NCBI RefSeq assembly: GCF_000967195.1
Contig: NZ_KQ033871.1
Coordinates: 1,831,636-1,895,635 of the forward strand
From: Lactobacillus kullabergensis
Lineage (GTDB): Bacteria; Bacillota; Bacilli; Lactobacillales; Lactobacillaceae
Reading direction: 5' to 3'
DNA: 64,000 nt
Positions 56,004 to 64,000 of the stretch are shown piece after piece; the stretch's first letter is position 1; each line of letters starts with the position of its first letter. A program made the translations under genes and the position numbers. The notes under the pieces were generated by a model, which did not search any database, was not told the DNA's origin, and worked only from the letters and a program-made list of their open reading frames with translations.

Positions 56004-57047
56004 TTATTCTGATAACGGATGAAGATGTTTAGCAGGAAGAGTTAGCGTTACTTCTTCTCCTGAGCTGCGCATCTTTTGCCGTGCTTCCTCAACTTGAAAG
56101 TCTCCAATAGCTGAATGAATGGCATACTTAAAACTTTGTCCTAAATATTCACGACTCATGATTGTACCGGCAAATGTATTTTCAGAAGCATCCGCTAAAT
56201 TCAAGTGGATGTTTTCCGGACGAATAGTTAGCACTTTTGCATTTTGATTTGGTTCAACCGTATTCAAAACCGTATCACCTACTTTGATATGATGCTCATC
56301 CTGACGATTAGCAGCAGTGACAGTAATAAAATTGTCATAGCCAATAAAACGGGCAACATATTCTGTCCGGGGATGATGAAAAATATTCTGTGGCGTATCA
56401 AACTGATCAATACGTCCCTGTTTCATAATTAAAACCTTGTCGGAAATTGCAAAACATTCTTGCTGATCATGTGTTACAAACAGCACTGTCATTTTAAGTT
56501 TTTGCTGCAAGTCACGAATTTCTTCACGCATCTTCAGTCGCAATTTTGCATCAAGATTGCTTAATGGCTCATCCATTAATAACAATTCTGGATTGGTAAC
56601 CAGAGCCCTTGCTAACGAAACTCTTTGTTGCTGTCCTCCAGAAAGCTGCGCTGGAAATTGTTTAGATAGTTGACTTAAGCCGGTAGTTCCCAGCATTTCA
56701 GTCACTCTTTTCTTGATGGCACTTTTGTCAAGCTTGCGCATTTTCAGTCCAAAAGCAACGTTATCAAAAACATTCATATGGGGAAAAAGTGCGTAGCTTT
56801 GAAAAACCATCCCGAAATTTCTCTTATAAACAGGTACTTTAGTAATATCTTTACCGTTAACTAAAACTTGTCCTGCAGTTTCTGGAATTAAACCGGCAAT
56901 AATTCTAAGTGTTGTTGTTTTGCCACAGCCGGAAGGACCAAGAATTGAAACCAGCTCTCCGTTATTGACAGCAAAAGATATATCTTTTAAAACTTTAGTT
57001 TTGCCATCGTATGATTTTGCTAAATTTTGTACTTCTAAATTTGCCAC
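56004..57047 (-). CDS. potA: ABC transporter ATPase, PotA-like
   Basis: 347 residues. Walker A GPSGCGKTT, Q-loop VFQSYALFPHM, signature LSGGQQQRVSLARAL, Walker [17 protein letters not shown], switch THDQQECFAIS, and a C-terminal TOBE domain (LTIRPENIHLN). It powers the two permeases encoded upstream. Length and TOBE domain fit PotA/FbpC-type importers. Confidence 0.88.
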   Translation of the reverse strand: MANLEVQNLAKSYDGKTKVLKDISFAVNNGELVSILGPSGCGKTTTLRIIAGLIPETAGQVLVNGKDITKVPVYKRNFGMVFQSYALFPHMNVFDNVAFGLKMRKLDKSAIKKRVTEMLGTTGLSQLSKQFPAQLSGGQQQRVSLARALVTNPELLLMDEPLSNLDAKLRLKMREEIRDLQQKLKMTVLFVTHDQQECFAISDKVLIMKQGRIDQFDTPQNIFHHPRTEYVARFIGYDNFITVTAANRQDEHHIKVGDTVLNTVEPNQNAKVLTIRPENIHLNLADASENTFAGTIMSREYLGQSFKYAIHSAIGDFQVEEARQKMRSSGEEVTLTLPAKHLHPLSE

Positions 57048-57059
57048 TGCACTACTCCT

Positions 57060-57848
57060 CTACTTTGTAATATTTTTAATACCAATTGCTTTTTCAACCA
57101 AGAACATCATGAGTGCTGTAAAGATCATCAAAAGCACAGAAATTGCTGATACAGTAGGGTCATAATTATTTTGCAAATAATTTAAAATTGCCGGTGGCAA
57201 CATGGTTAAAGAAGGACCGCTCATGAATAAAGAAACTGGAATGTTGTTGAAGGAATTGATGAAACACATCATAAACGCAGCAATGATACTGGCCTTAATA
57301 TTTGGCAAAACAATCAGAAAAAATCCTTTTTTGCGTGAGCAGCCACAAATCCAGCCCGCTTCTTCGATATGACTGTCCATTAGCAGCATGCTGGCTGTAA
57401 TTAAACGAATGACATACGGTAAACACAAAAGAAAATGTCCGACAATCAAGCCAATAAATACCGGAATTCTCATAGTAATAACTGCGGCTTGATAGAGCGC
57501 AAAGCCAATAACAATTTCGGGAATTAAAGTTGGACTGAGAAAAAATGATTGAAACCAAGCGGCATGATGAATGTTGTAACGCGTTAAGGCGTAGACAGCA
57601 GGAATGCCAATAACTAAAGCCGAAATGCTGGCAATTAAAGCTACAATTAAACTTGATTCAAAACCTGCAATAAAATCAGGCTGTTGAAAAATATTGCTGT
57701 ACCAAGAAAGGGTAAAGCCGGTAATTGGTAATGAAATCGAGCTTTGCGTATTAAAGGATGTAATTACGACTAAAATTAGTGGCAACATGATTAAAGCCAA
57801 AATAATAATCGAAATCACAGTCAACGTTTTATTTTTACGATCAAGCAT
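57060..57848 (-). CDS. potC: ABC transporter permease, PotC-like
   Basis: 262 residues with six membrane segments and an EAA-type loop (EEAGWICGCSRKKGFFLIVLPNIK). It overlaps the preceding permease gene by 8 bases. The Cys-rich substitution in the EAA loop (CGCS) replaces the usual LGAS, which is unusual. Confidence 0.85.
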   Translation of the reverse strand: MLDRKNKTLTVISIIILALIMLPLILVVITSFNTQSSISLPITGFTLSWYSNIFQQPDFIAGFESSLIVALIASISALVIGIPAVYALTRYNIHHAAWFQSFFLSPTLIPEIVIGFALYQAAVITMRIPVFIGLIVGHFLLCLPYVIRLITASMLLMDSHIEEAGWICGCSRKKGFFLIVLPNIKASIIAAFMMCFINSFNNIPVSLFMSGPSLTMLPPAILNYLQNNYDPTVSAISVLLMIFTALMMFLVEKAIGIKNITK

Positions 57849-58671
57849 TAGTTGGCCTCCGATCTAAATGTTGGCTAAGCTTCCTCATGAGCCACATTGA
57901 AAGAGCAGAAATAACAATTAAAATTAATGAGATAACGCTGGCATTTTGCCAATTGCCCAACGTCATTGCTTGCTGATAAATCAAAGTCGCCATTACCAGA
58001 TGGCGGTTGCCACCAAGAATTTCTGGGGTAGTATAGGCTGTCATTGTTCCGGCAAACACTAAAATGCAGCCAGTTAAAATGCCAGTAGTTAATTGAGGAA
58101 TGATCACCTTAAATAATGTTCGCCAAGGACTGGAACCAAGAACGGCTGCAGCTTCTTCAATCTCCACATTTAATTCAGCCACGCTGCCAATTAATGAATT
58201 AATCATAATTGGTAAAAACAAGTAAACTGAACCAATAATAATAGAGGTATTAGTGTAAAGTATATTTAGCGGTGACTTAATTAGATGCAATGCCAGCAAA
58301 GTTTTATTGACGATTCCATCATGTCCCAAAATAATAATCCAGGCAAAGTTTCTTACAACTGCATTGGTTAACATGGGAAAAAGGATTAGCAAATTTAGTA
58401 TTTGTCTAACTACTGTTTTTTGTCTTCCTATCCAGATAGAAATAGGCACTCCAAGGATCAAAACAACAATCACTGTTACAATTGCTATTAGAAAACTACG
58501 TCCAAGAACTGCCCAGTTGAAAGAACTCTTTAAAAATTGTGCGTAAAGTGAAAAGAAGCCACTTTTACTTTGGAATGTTGGTATTGCAATTTGAATTAAG
58601 GGGAAAAAAGTGAATACCAATACTCCCAAGAATGCAGGAATTAACAACCATACTGCTGTTTTGCGATTCAT
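57841..58671 (-). CDS. potB: ABC transporter permease, PotB-like
   Basis: 276 residues with six membrane segments and EAA loop (EIEEAAAVLGSSPWRTLFKVIIP). First gene of the permease-permease-ATPase-binding protein-binding protein-ade order. AGGTAAT-like sequence precedes the start. The order matches PotB-PotC-PotA-PotD operons with rearranged gene order. Confidence 0.87.
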   Translation of the reverse strand: MNRKTAVWLLIPAFLGVLVFTFFPLIQIAIPTFQSKSGFFSLYAQFLKSSFNWAVLGRSFLIAIVTVIVVLILGVPISIWIGRQKTVVRQILNLLILFPMLTNAVVRNFAWIIILGHDGIVNKTLLALHLIKSPLNILYTNTSIIIGSVYLFLPIMINSLIGSVAELNVEIEEAAAVLGSSPWRTLFKVIIPQLTTGILTGCILVFAGTMTAYTTPEILGGNRHLVMATLIYQQAMTLGNWQNASVISLILIVISALSMWLMRKLSQHLDRRPTNA

Positions 58672-58835
58672 ATATTACCTCCGCTTTGTATATTAGGTTA
58701 TCTAATTTTTAATCTGCTGTCAACATAAAATACGAATAAAATTTATCATTATTCATTAAATAGTTTGTATTTTTCAACTAATGAAAGTGCTTAAGATTGC
58801 CATACGTGTATTATCAAGAGCATTACGAACATTAA

Positions 58836-58880
58836 ACAAAAAAACTCTTTTAAACTGAATTAAATCAGTTTAAAAGAGTT
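58836..58880 (-). terminator. Terminator of the lysine/DAP operon
   Basis: Perfect 16-bp stem AACTCTTTTAAACTGA/TCAGTTTAAAAGAGTT, 6-base loop, T run on the minus strand. It lies 58 bases after asd and insulates the Pot-like operon. Confidence 0.93.
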
Positions 58881-58937
58881 AATTTTTATATTAAATATTG
58901 AACAGCCCAAAGTTTGGCTTATTTATTAACAAAAACA

Positions 58938-60002
58938 TTACTTATCAGGGACACGCACCAAATTATCTCTGACTAAACACTCTGCAATTTCCACGGTATT
59001 GCTGGCAGCGCCCCTTAATAAGTTATCAGCAACTACCCACATATTAAACGCACCGGGATTTTCCTGGTCTGGACGAATACGGCCAACGAAAGTTTCTTTT
59101 TTACCTGCTGCTAAAAGCGGTTGCGGATAAATTTGGTTTTGCGGATCATCTTGTAAAACTAACCCGGGAGTCCGCTCAATTTCCTGCTTTATTTCAGCAG
59201 CAGTCGCTGACTGATCTTTTAAGGTGAAATAAACCGTTTCACCATGACCAATTTCAACTGGCACACGAACACAAGTAGCAGTAACTTTTATTTGCTTTGA
59301 ATCCTGATCATTAAACAAAATCTTTTTGGTTTCATGAATCATTTTCCATTCTTCGTGCGTATAGCCATCATCTTCAAAAACATCAATCTGCGGTAACAGG
59401 TTAAATGCCATAGGATAATGCTTTTTAGCAGACGCAGTTGGCAAAATTTTGGCTTCAGTTTTTTGATTATTCAGCCTATCTTGTGCTTGTTGCAGCAGTT
59501 CATCCCAAGCCGCTTTGCCAGCGCCAGAAACAGCCTGGTAAGTTGAAACGATGATTTGCTTAATACCCCACTTGATGTGGAGTGGATAAAGTGCAGCTAC
59601 CATCTGAATAGTCGAGCAATTAGGATTAGCAATGATGCCATGATGATTAACTAATTGGTCATCGTTAACTCCAGGAACAATTAATGGAACATCATCATTC
59701 ATACGAAAAGCACTAGTATTATCTACACACACTGCCCCCCTTTTTACAGCTTCAGGCAACAATTTTTTTGAAACAGCACCGCCAGCAGATGATAAAACCA
59801 AGTCCACGCCAGTGAATGATTCAGGTTGTGCCTCTTCAACTGTAATTTCTTGCCCTTTGAATTGTAACTTCTTGCCTGCTGAACGCTTGGAAGCCAGCAA
59901 CTTAACTTGCTTGACTGGAATTGCTGCTTTTTCCAATTCACTAATTAAACGTTGACCTACTGCACCTGTAGCACCCAAAATTGCAACTGCGTATTTTCTC
60001 AT
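58938..60002 (-). CDS. asd: Aspartate-semialdehyde dehydrogenase
   Basis: 354 residues from ATG 60002, overlapping the patA stop (TGATG). NADP-binding AILGATGAVGQRL, catalytic Cys129 in NPNCSTIQM, substrate loop TYQAVSGAG, and CVRVPVEIGHGETV near the second half. It reduces aspartyl phosphate to aspartate semialdehyde, the entry to DapA and to homoserine. Last gene of the operon. Confidence 0.94.
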   Translation of the reverse strand: MRKYAVAILGATGAVGQRLISELEKAAIPVKQVKLLASKRSAGKKLQFKGQEITVEEAQPESFTGVDLVLSSAGGAVSKKLLPEAVKRGAVCVDNTSAFRMNDDVPLIVPGVNDDQLVNHHGIIANPNCSTIQMVAALYPLHIKWGIKQIIVSTYQAVSGAGKAAWDELLQQAQDRLNNQKTEAKILPTASAKKHYPMAFNLLPQIDVFEDDGYTHEEWKMIHETKKILFNDQDSKQIKVTATCVRVPVEIGHGETVYFTLKDQSATAAEIKQEIERTPGLVLQDDPQNQIYPQPLLAAGKKETFVGRIRPDQENPGAFNMWVVADNLLRGAASNTVEIAECLVRDNLVRVPDK

Positions 60003-61189
60003 CAATTTTCACCCTTTTCTGCTAAAAACTTTTGAATTCGACTCATAGCTGTATGTAGATTTTCATCACTCGCAGCATAAGAAAAACGAATATAGCCTTC
60101 TCCGCCAGGGCCAAAAGCATTACCCGGAGTGCCACCAACTTTGGCTTTATGAGCCAAATCCAGTGCGAAGGCTTCATCATCCTTACCATAGCTTGCCGGT
60201 ATTTTGGCAAAAACGTAAAATGCACCCTCACTGGCATGAGTTTCTAAACCCATTTTGTTTAATGCATCAACAATATAGTCACGCCGTTTTTGATAAATTA
60301 GTCGTGCTTCTACCGGATCCTGATCACCATTTTCCAAGGCCTCAGTAGCTGCTGCTTGTGCCGGATTTGATGGAGCTGTAACCAAGAATGCATGCATTTT
60401 TGCAATTAAGCTAATTAGATCGGCTGGTCCAGTTACATAACCCAAACGGTAACCGGTCATCGCATGAGACTTGGATAAGCCATTAATTAGTAGGGTACGA
60501 TCGGGTAAATAATGCGCAATCGATACGTGATTAAAGTTATAAGTCAGCTCACTGTATATTTCATCAGAAATCACATAAAGGTGATGCTCTTTAATGATTG
60601 GTGCTATTTGCTCTAAAACAGAACTGGGACATTCCCTGCCAGTTGGATTAGTAGGATAATTCAGTAAAATTGCTTTAGCATGAGGGTGCTCATCCAGTGT
60701 CTTTTCCAAATCTTCGGGAGTTAACACAAAATTTGTGTCTGCTGTATTAATAGCAACCAACTCAGCTTTAGTGTATTGAATTAATGGAAAATAAAGGGCA
60801 TAAGAAGGAGTAGGTACAATAATTTCATCCCCCGGTTGAAACAAAGCCAGCATTGTTACGGCTATAGCTTCAGTTGCACCCACTGTGACTACAATTTCGC
60901 TGTCAGGATCATAAGTTAAGCCCTGCTTGCGCTGTAAAAAGTTGCTAATAGCCTGACGCAATCTGGGTGTTCCTTTTTGAGCAGAATAATGTGAATCATT
61001 ATCTAAAATGCTCTGAGCAGCTGCTTTTTTAACATGTTCAGGTGTATTTAAATCAGGTTCTCCTAAGGTTAATTTTATTAAATCTGGAATGTCCTCAACT
61101 TTTTGGGCAAAAGCACGTATACCAGAAGGAGGGATTTTTTCCAATGGTGTATGAATAATTGAAGTTAAATCAGTAGCTAATTGTGGCAT
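60002..61189 (-). CDS. patA: N-acetyl-LL-diaminopimelate aminotransferase, PatA-like
   Basis: 395 residues, class I/II aminotransferase: GEPDLNTPEHV, NYPTNPTGRECP, YVISDEIYSELTY, and PLP Lys in LINGLSKSHAMTGYRLGY. Placed between dapB and asd, it is expected to transaminate N-acetyl-2-amino-6-oxopimelate in the acetyl branch. Confidence 0.9.
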   Translation of the reverse strand: MPQLATDLTSIIHTPLEKIPPSGIRAFAQKVEDIPDLIKLTLGEPDLNTPEHVKKAAAQSILDNDSHYSAQKGTPRLRQAISNFLQRKQGLTYDPDSEIVVTVGATEAIAVTMLALFQPGDEIIVPTPSYALYFPLIQYTKAELVAINTADTNFVLTPEDLEKTLDEHPHAKAILLNYPTNPTGRECPSSVLEQIAPIIKEHHLYVISDEIYSELTYNFNHVSIAHYLPDRTLLINGLSKSHAMTGYRLGYVTGPADLISLIAKMHAFLVTAPSNPAQAAATEALENGDQDPVEARLIYQKRRDYIVDALNKMGLETHASEGAFYVFAKIPASYGKDDEAFALDLAHKAKVGGTPGNAFGPGGEGYIRFSYAASDENLHTAMSRIQKFLAEKGEN

Positions 61190-61207
61190 TTTTGTTCTCC
61201 TTATAAA

Positions 61208-61966
61208 TTATAAAATCTGGTCTAAACCGACCACTAAATCTGGTAAGTCCATTACCCGACTCAAGGCCACTTTCACGCCCTGCATAAATGAAGAACGGGA
61301 AAATGAATCTTGTCTGATTGTTAAAGCTTCTCCGATGCCACCAAAAAGCACCTGTTCGTGAGCTACATATCCTGGTAAGCGAACGGAATGAACAGGAACG
61401 CCATCATAATCAGCACCGCGAGCTGCAGAATCGTTCGTAGTTTGAGAGCAATTTTCTGGATTGCGGTTTTCTGCAATTAATTTTGCAGTTGCTATTGCCG
61501 TTGCACTAGGTGCATCCCTTTTATCAGCATGATGCATTTCAATGACTTCTGCATCTGGAAAATAACGGGCCGCTTCTTGAGCAAACTTCATTAATAAGAC
61601 AGCCGACAACCCAAAATTCGGAGCAATAAGGCCACTGACTTTTTCTTTTTTCGCCAATTCTTGTAACTGTTTTGTTTGTTCAGAAGTTAAACCACTTGTT
61701 CCCACAATGGGATGCATATGGTGCTTTAAAGCAAATTTGGTATTTTCATAAACGGCTTGTGGGGTGGTAAAATCAATCCAAATATCCGCATCAATATCAA
61801 CAGCAGCCAAATTGTCAAAGCATTTGACAGAAGATTTGAAGTCTGAACTTTTAGATGCCGTTGGAGCTAAAACAGCTACTAATTGACAATCAGGTAATTT
61901 ATTAACTAATTGCACTGTTTGTTTTCCCATAGATCCCGTGGCTCCAGCTACTAAAATTTTTTTCAT
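61208..61966 (-). CDS. dapB: 4-hydroxy-tetrahydrodipicolinate reductase
   Basis: 252 residues. NAD(P) loop VAGATGSMGKQ and the family signature HHADKRDAPSATA, where the usual PSGTA reads PSATA. It reduces the DapA product. It follows dapA by one base. Confidence 0.93.
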   Translation of the reverse strand: MKKILVAGATGSMGKQTVQLVNKLPDCQLVAVLAPTASKSSDFKSSVKCFDNLAAVDIDADIWIDFTTPQAVYENTKFALKHHMHPIVGTSGLTSEQTKQLQELAKKEKVSGLIAPNFGLSAVLLMKFAQEAARYFPDAEVIEMHHADKRDAPSATAIATAKLIAENRNPENCSQTTNDSAARGADYDGVPVHSVRLPGYVAHEQVLFGGIGEALTIRQDSFSRSSFMQGVKVALSRVMDLPDLVVGLDQIL

Positions 61967-61967
61967 A

Positions 61968-62888
61968 TTATACTCCTAGTTCTAACGGCAGTTTATGTAA
62001 TAAAGCCGAATCAGCTAAACCTAAATGAACAGCTAATTGCCGCTTTTCTGCTTCATTTAAGTCCATAATAGGCAGGCGACATCCACCAGCTGGTAAGCCT
62101 TGTGCATTTAACACAGCTTTAACTGGAGATGGTGAAGGATACATGAACAAGGCTTGCATCTTTGGCATTAGTCGTCTTTGCAATTTCCCTGCTGCAGCTA
62201 CTTTGCCCTGATCTAAATCATCATACATTTCACGCATGGCCGAGCCATAAATATGAGAAGCTACCGAAATCACTCCTTTTGCACCTAAAACTTTAGCAGT
62301 TAAAGATTGCAGGTCTTCGCCTGTATACACTAAAAAGTCACTTGCTGCGTGTTCAACAATATATTCTAAGTCTTCTAACTCCGCACATTGCTTAACACCA
62401 GCAATTTTAGGATTATGCGACAGACTAACCAAAGTTTCTTTACTAATCTTAATTCCTGTTCGACCTGGAATGTTATAAATAATAATTGGTACGGGAGAAT
62501 TTTCTGCTACTTTTTCAAAGTGGGCTATAATGCCTCTTTGATTAGGCTTGTTATAATATGGCGCTACTACCAAAGCCATATCAATGCCGGGAATTTGCCC
62601 TACTTCTTGAGTAAATGCAACTGTCTGTTCAGTATTATTACTGCCCGTGCCCGCAATTACAGGGACTCGTCCTGCAATTATTTGAGCAAAATTAGTATAT
62701 AGTTCTATTTTTTCGTCATGGGTCATTGTTGCTGTTTCACCAGTGGTACCCCCAATCACAAAGCCGTTGCTGCCCGTATTAATTAAATGTTCTGTCAATT
62801 CTTTCAGTCCGGGATAATCAACTTTTCCTTCTTTATTAAAGGGCGTAATTATCGCGGTCATTAAATCCGCTTTATCAAAATTAGTCAT
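61968..62888 (-). CDS. dapA: 4-hydroxy-tetrahydrodipicolinate synthase
   Basis: 306 residues. [10 protein letters not shown] loop, Tyr138 in [10 protein letters not shown] and Schiff-base Lys166 in GVKQCAEL. It condenses pyruvate and aspartate semialdehyde. Canonical motifs contrast with the catabolic paralogue at 13495. Confidence 0.94.
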   Translation of the reverse strand: MTNFDKADLMTAIITPFNKEGKVDYPGLKELTEHLINTGSNGFVIGGTTGETATMTHDEKIELYTNFAQIIAGRVPVIAGTGSNNTEQTVAFTQEVGQIPGIDMALVVAPYYNKPNQRGIIAHFEKVAENSPVPIIIYNIPGRTGIKISKETLVSLSHNPKIAGVKQCAELEDLEYIVEHAASDFLVYTGEDLQSLTAKVLGAKGVISVASHIYGSAMREMYDDLDQGKVAAAGKLQRRLMPKMQALFMYPSPSPVKAVLNAQGLPAGGCRLPIMDLNEAEKRQLAVHLGLADSALLHKLPLELGV

Positions 62889-62905
62889 GTCTTTCTCCTT
62901 TTGAG

Positions 62906-64000
62906 CTACATATGACTCAGTAAAAAACCTACCATTGCTTTAATTCCTATTACTATTGCTTCTTCGTGTGGATTAAAGGTTGCAGAATGGAGTTGAGAAT
63001 TATCGTTCACTCCCAGCCAGAACATAGTACCGGGAATTTGTGCCAGTAAGTAGCCAAAGTCTTCCCCTGTCATAGCCGGTTGCATCTCTTGGTAGTTAAT
63101 TTGAGGATTTTTCTTCATATAATTAATGAATTCTGCTGTAATTTGGGGGTCATTTTCAACTGGCAAATAACCACCCTGATTAAGCTGCAAATCAACCTTA
63201 GCATTAAAACTCTGCGCTATTCCTTGAGTCACATCCCGCAGGCGTTGATCGATTCTTTCAATCATTTTTTGGGTTAGTCCGCGAATAGTTCCTTCTAGAT
63301 GAGCATGACCTGCAATAGCATTTCTAACTGTTCCAGCCCTGACCTTTCCTATTGTGATAACTCCGCTTGCAATGGGATCAATACTACGTGAGACAATTGT
63401 CTGAATTTGTTCTATTAAAGAAGCAGCAGCTACTACCATATCGTTAGCTTGCTGTGGATATGCGGCATGTCCATCTTTACCATATAAATCAATATTGATT
63501 TCAGTTGTCCCCGCAAATAATGTTCCCAAACGGCAGCCAATTGTGCCAGTAGGCAAATCAGGAGTAACATGCAAGGCAAAGAACTCGTCTGGACGCCATT
63601 TACCAGAAAAAATTCCAGCTTCATAGGCTTTTTTACCGCCACTTTCACTTTCTTCAGCTGGTTGAAAAAAGAAAAGCAAATTATCCTGTGGCTGATGTTC
63701 ACAAAAATAAGCCAAAATTCCTAGGGCTACCGTCATGTGGATATCGTGACCACAGGCGTGCATTTGACCTTGAGTTTGAGAAGCAAACGCCAAGCCGGTA
63801 TCTTCTTTAATTGGGAGACCATCTATATCTGCTCGATAACCAATTGTTTTTTGCGGTTTGCTTCCCTGAACCCTGACCAATATTGCTGTGGGCAGCTCAG
63901 GGCATGTGCGAACTTCAATATATTTTTGAGTAAAATTGCCAATAATCTGTAATAAATATTTTTGTGTTTGGTGTTCATGCAAGGCTAATTCAGGGATTTG
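62906..64000 (-). CDS. dapL: N-acetyldiaminopimelate deacetylase (5' truncated by window edge)
   Basis: The frame is open to the window edge (reading [18 protein letters not shown]), so about 15 N-terminal residues are missing. M20 family metal motifs: [39 protein letters not shown] and HVTPDLPTG. It removes the acetyl group to give LL-diaminopimelate, showing the acetylase branch of lysine synthesis. The upstream acetyltransferase lies outside the window. Some M20 members have other substrates, but the operon supports this one. Confidence 0.9.
   Translation of the reverse strand, partial: QIPELALHEHQTQKYLLQIIGNFTQKYIEVRTCPELPTAILVRVQGSKPQKTIGYRADIDGLPIKEDTGLAFASQTQGQMHACGHDIHMTVALGILAYFCEHQPQDNLLFFFQPAEESESGGKKAYEAGIFSGKWRPDEFFALHVTPDLPTGTIGCRLGTLFAGTTEINIDLYGKDGHAAYPQQANDMVVAAASLIEQIQTIVSRSIDPIASGVITIGKVRAGTVRNAIAGHAHLEGTIRGLTQKMIERIDQRLRDVTQGIAQSFNAKVDLQLNQGGYLPVENDPQITAEFINYMKKNPQINYQEMQPAMTGEDFGYLLAQIPGTMFWLGVNDNSQLHSATFNPHEEAIVIGIKAMVGFLLSHM

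Overview
The window looks like chromosome of a low-GC Lactobacillus sensu stricto (acidophilus/delbrueckii group); the species is not resolved. The evidence is AT-rich DNA with strong AGGAGG-type ribosome sites, SLAP (S-layer associated) domains on secreted proteins, BspA-type leucine-rich adhesins with MucBP repeats and LPxTG anchors, a maltose-phosphorylase maltodextrin locus, thiamine salvage without de novo genes, and the acetylated-diaminopimelate lysine pathway.

Layout. 1-6.8 kb: four tandem adhesin genes (the first partial), three sortase-anchored and one carried by SLAP domains. 6.9-14.4 kb: a DmpA-type peptidase, a glucan 1,6-alpha-glucosidase, an MFS exporter, a macrodomain protein, and a two-gene operon (GntP-like permease plus DapA-family aldolase) behind a LacI-type palindrome. 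14.5-29.2 kb, minus strand: the maltodextrin locus (malG, malF, malE, malK, pgmB, mapA, neopullulanase, alpha-glucosidase), its regulator malR, a protein phosphatase and glpK, with near-consensus cre sites at two promoters.

29.4-34.7 kb: a pyridoxine/HMP kinase-like gene, a gatD gene without murT, then a decay zone. That zone holds a transposase stub fused to a broken Fic gene, an intact Fic/antitoxin pair, a secreted-protein gene with several frameshifts, and unrecognised fragments. 34.7-38.1 kb: tenA, then a TPP riboswitch controlling thiM-thiD-thiE. 38.1-43.5 kb: a solitary gap gene divergent from a LysR gene, an acetyltransferase-like gene with an in-frame TGA, a LytTR/LiaF-like operon and a RelB/PemK-like toxin-antitoxin pair. 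43.6-49.4 kb: a flavoprotein reductase behind a Rex-like site, then purB, purA and guaC.

49.7-52 kb: three tandem secreted proteins, one with SLAP and CAP domains. 52-58.7 kb: adenine deaminase downstream of a PotABCD-like ABC transporter with two tandem binding-protein genes. 58.9-64 kb: the lysine/DAP operon (deacetylase, dapA, dapB, patA, asd), running off the right edge.

The genes fit a host-associated sugar fermenter: maltodextrins are imported, trimmed and phosphorolysed to glucose 1-phosphate and glucose; purines and thiamine are salvaged; lysine/DAP is made. The most unusual structure is a nearly identical 43-bp palindrome, related to the end of the transposase stub, sitting in the loop of three bidirectional terminators between convergent genes (33.7, 40.0 and 43.5 kb). 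All assignments are by reading alone; no database search was run.
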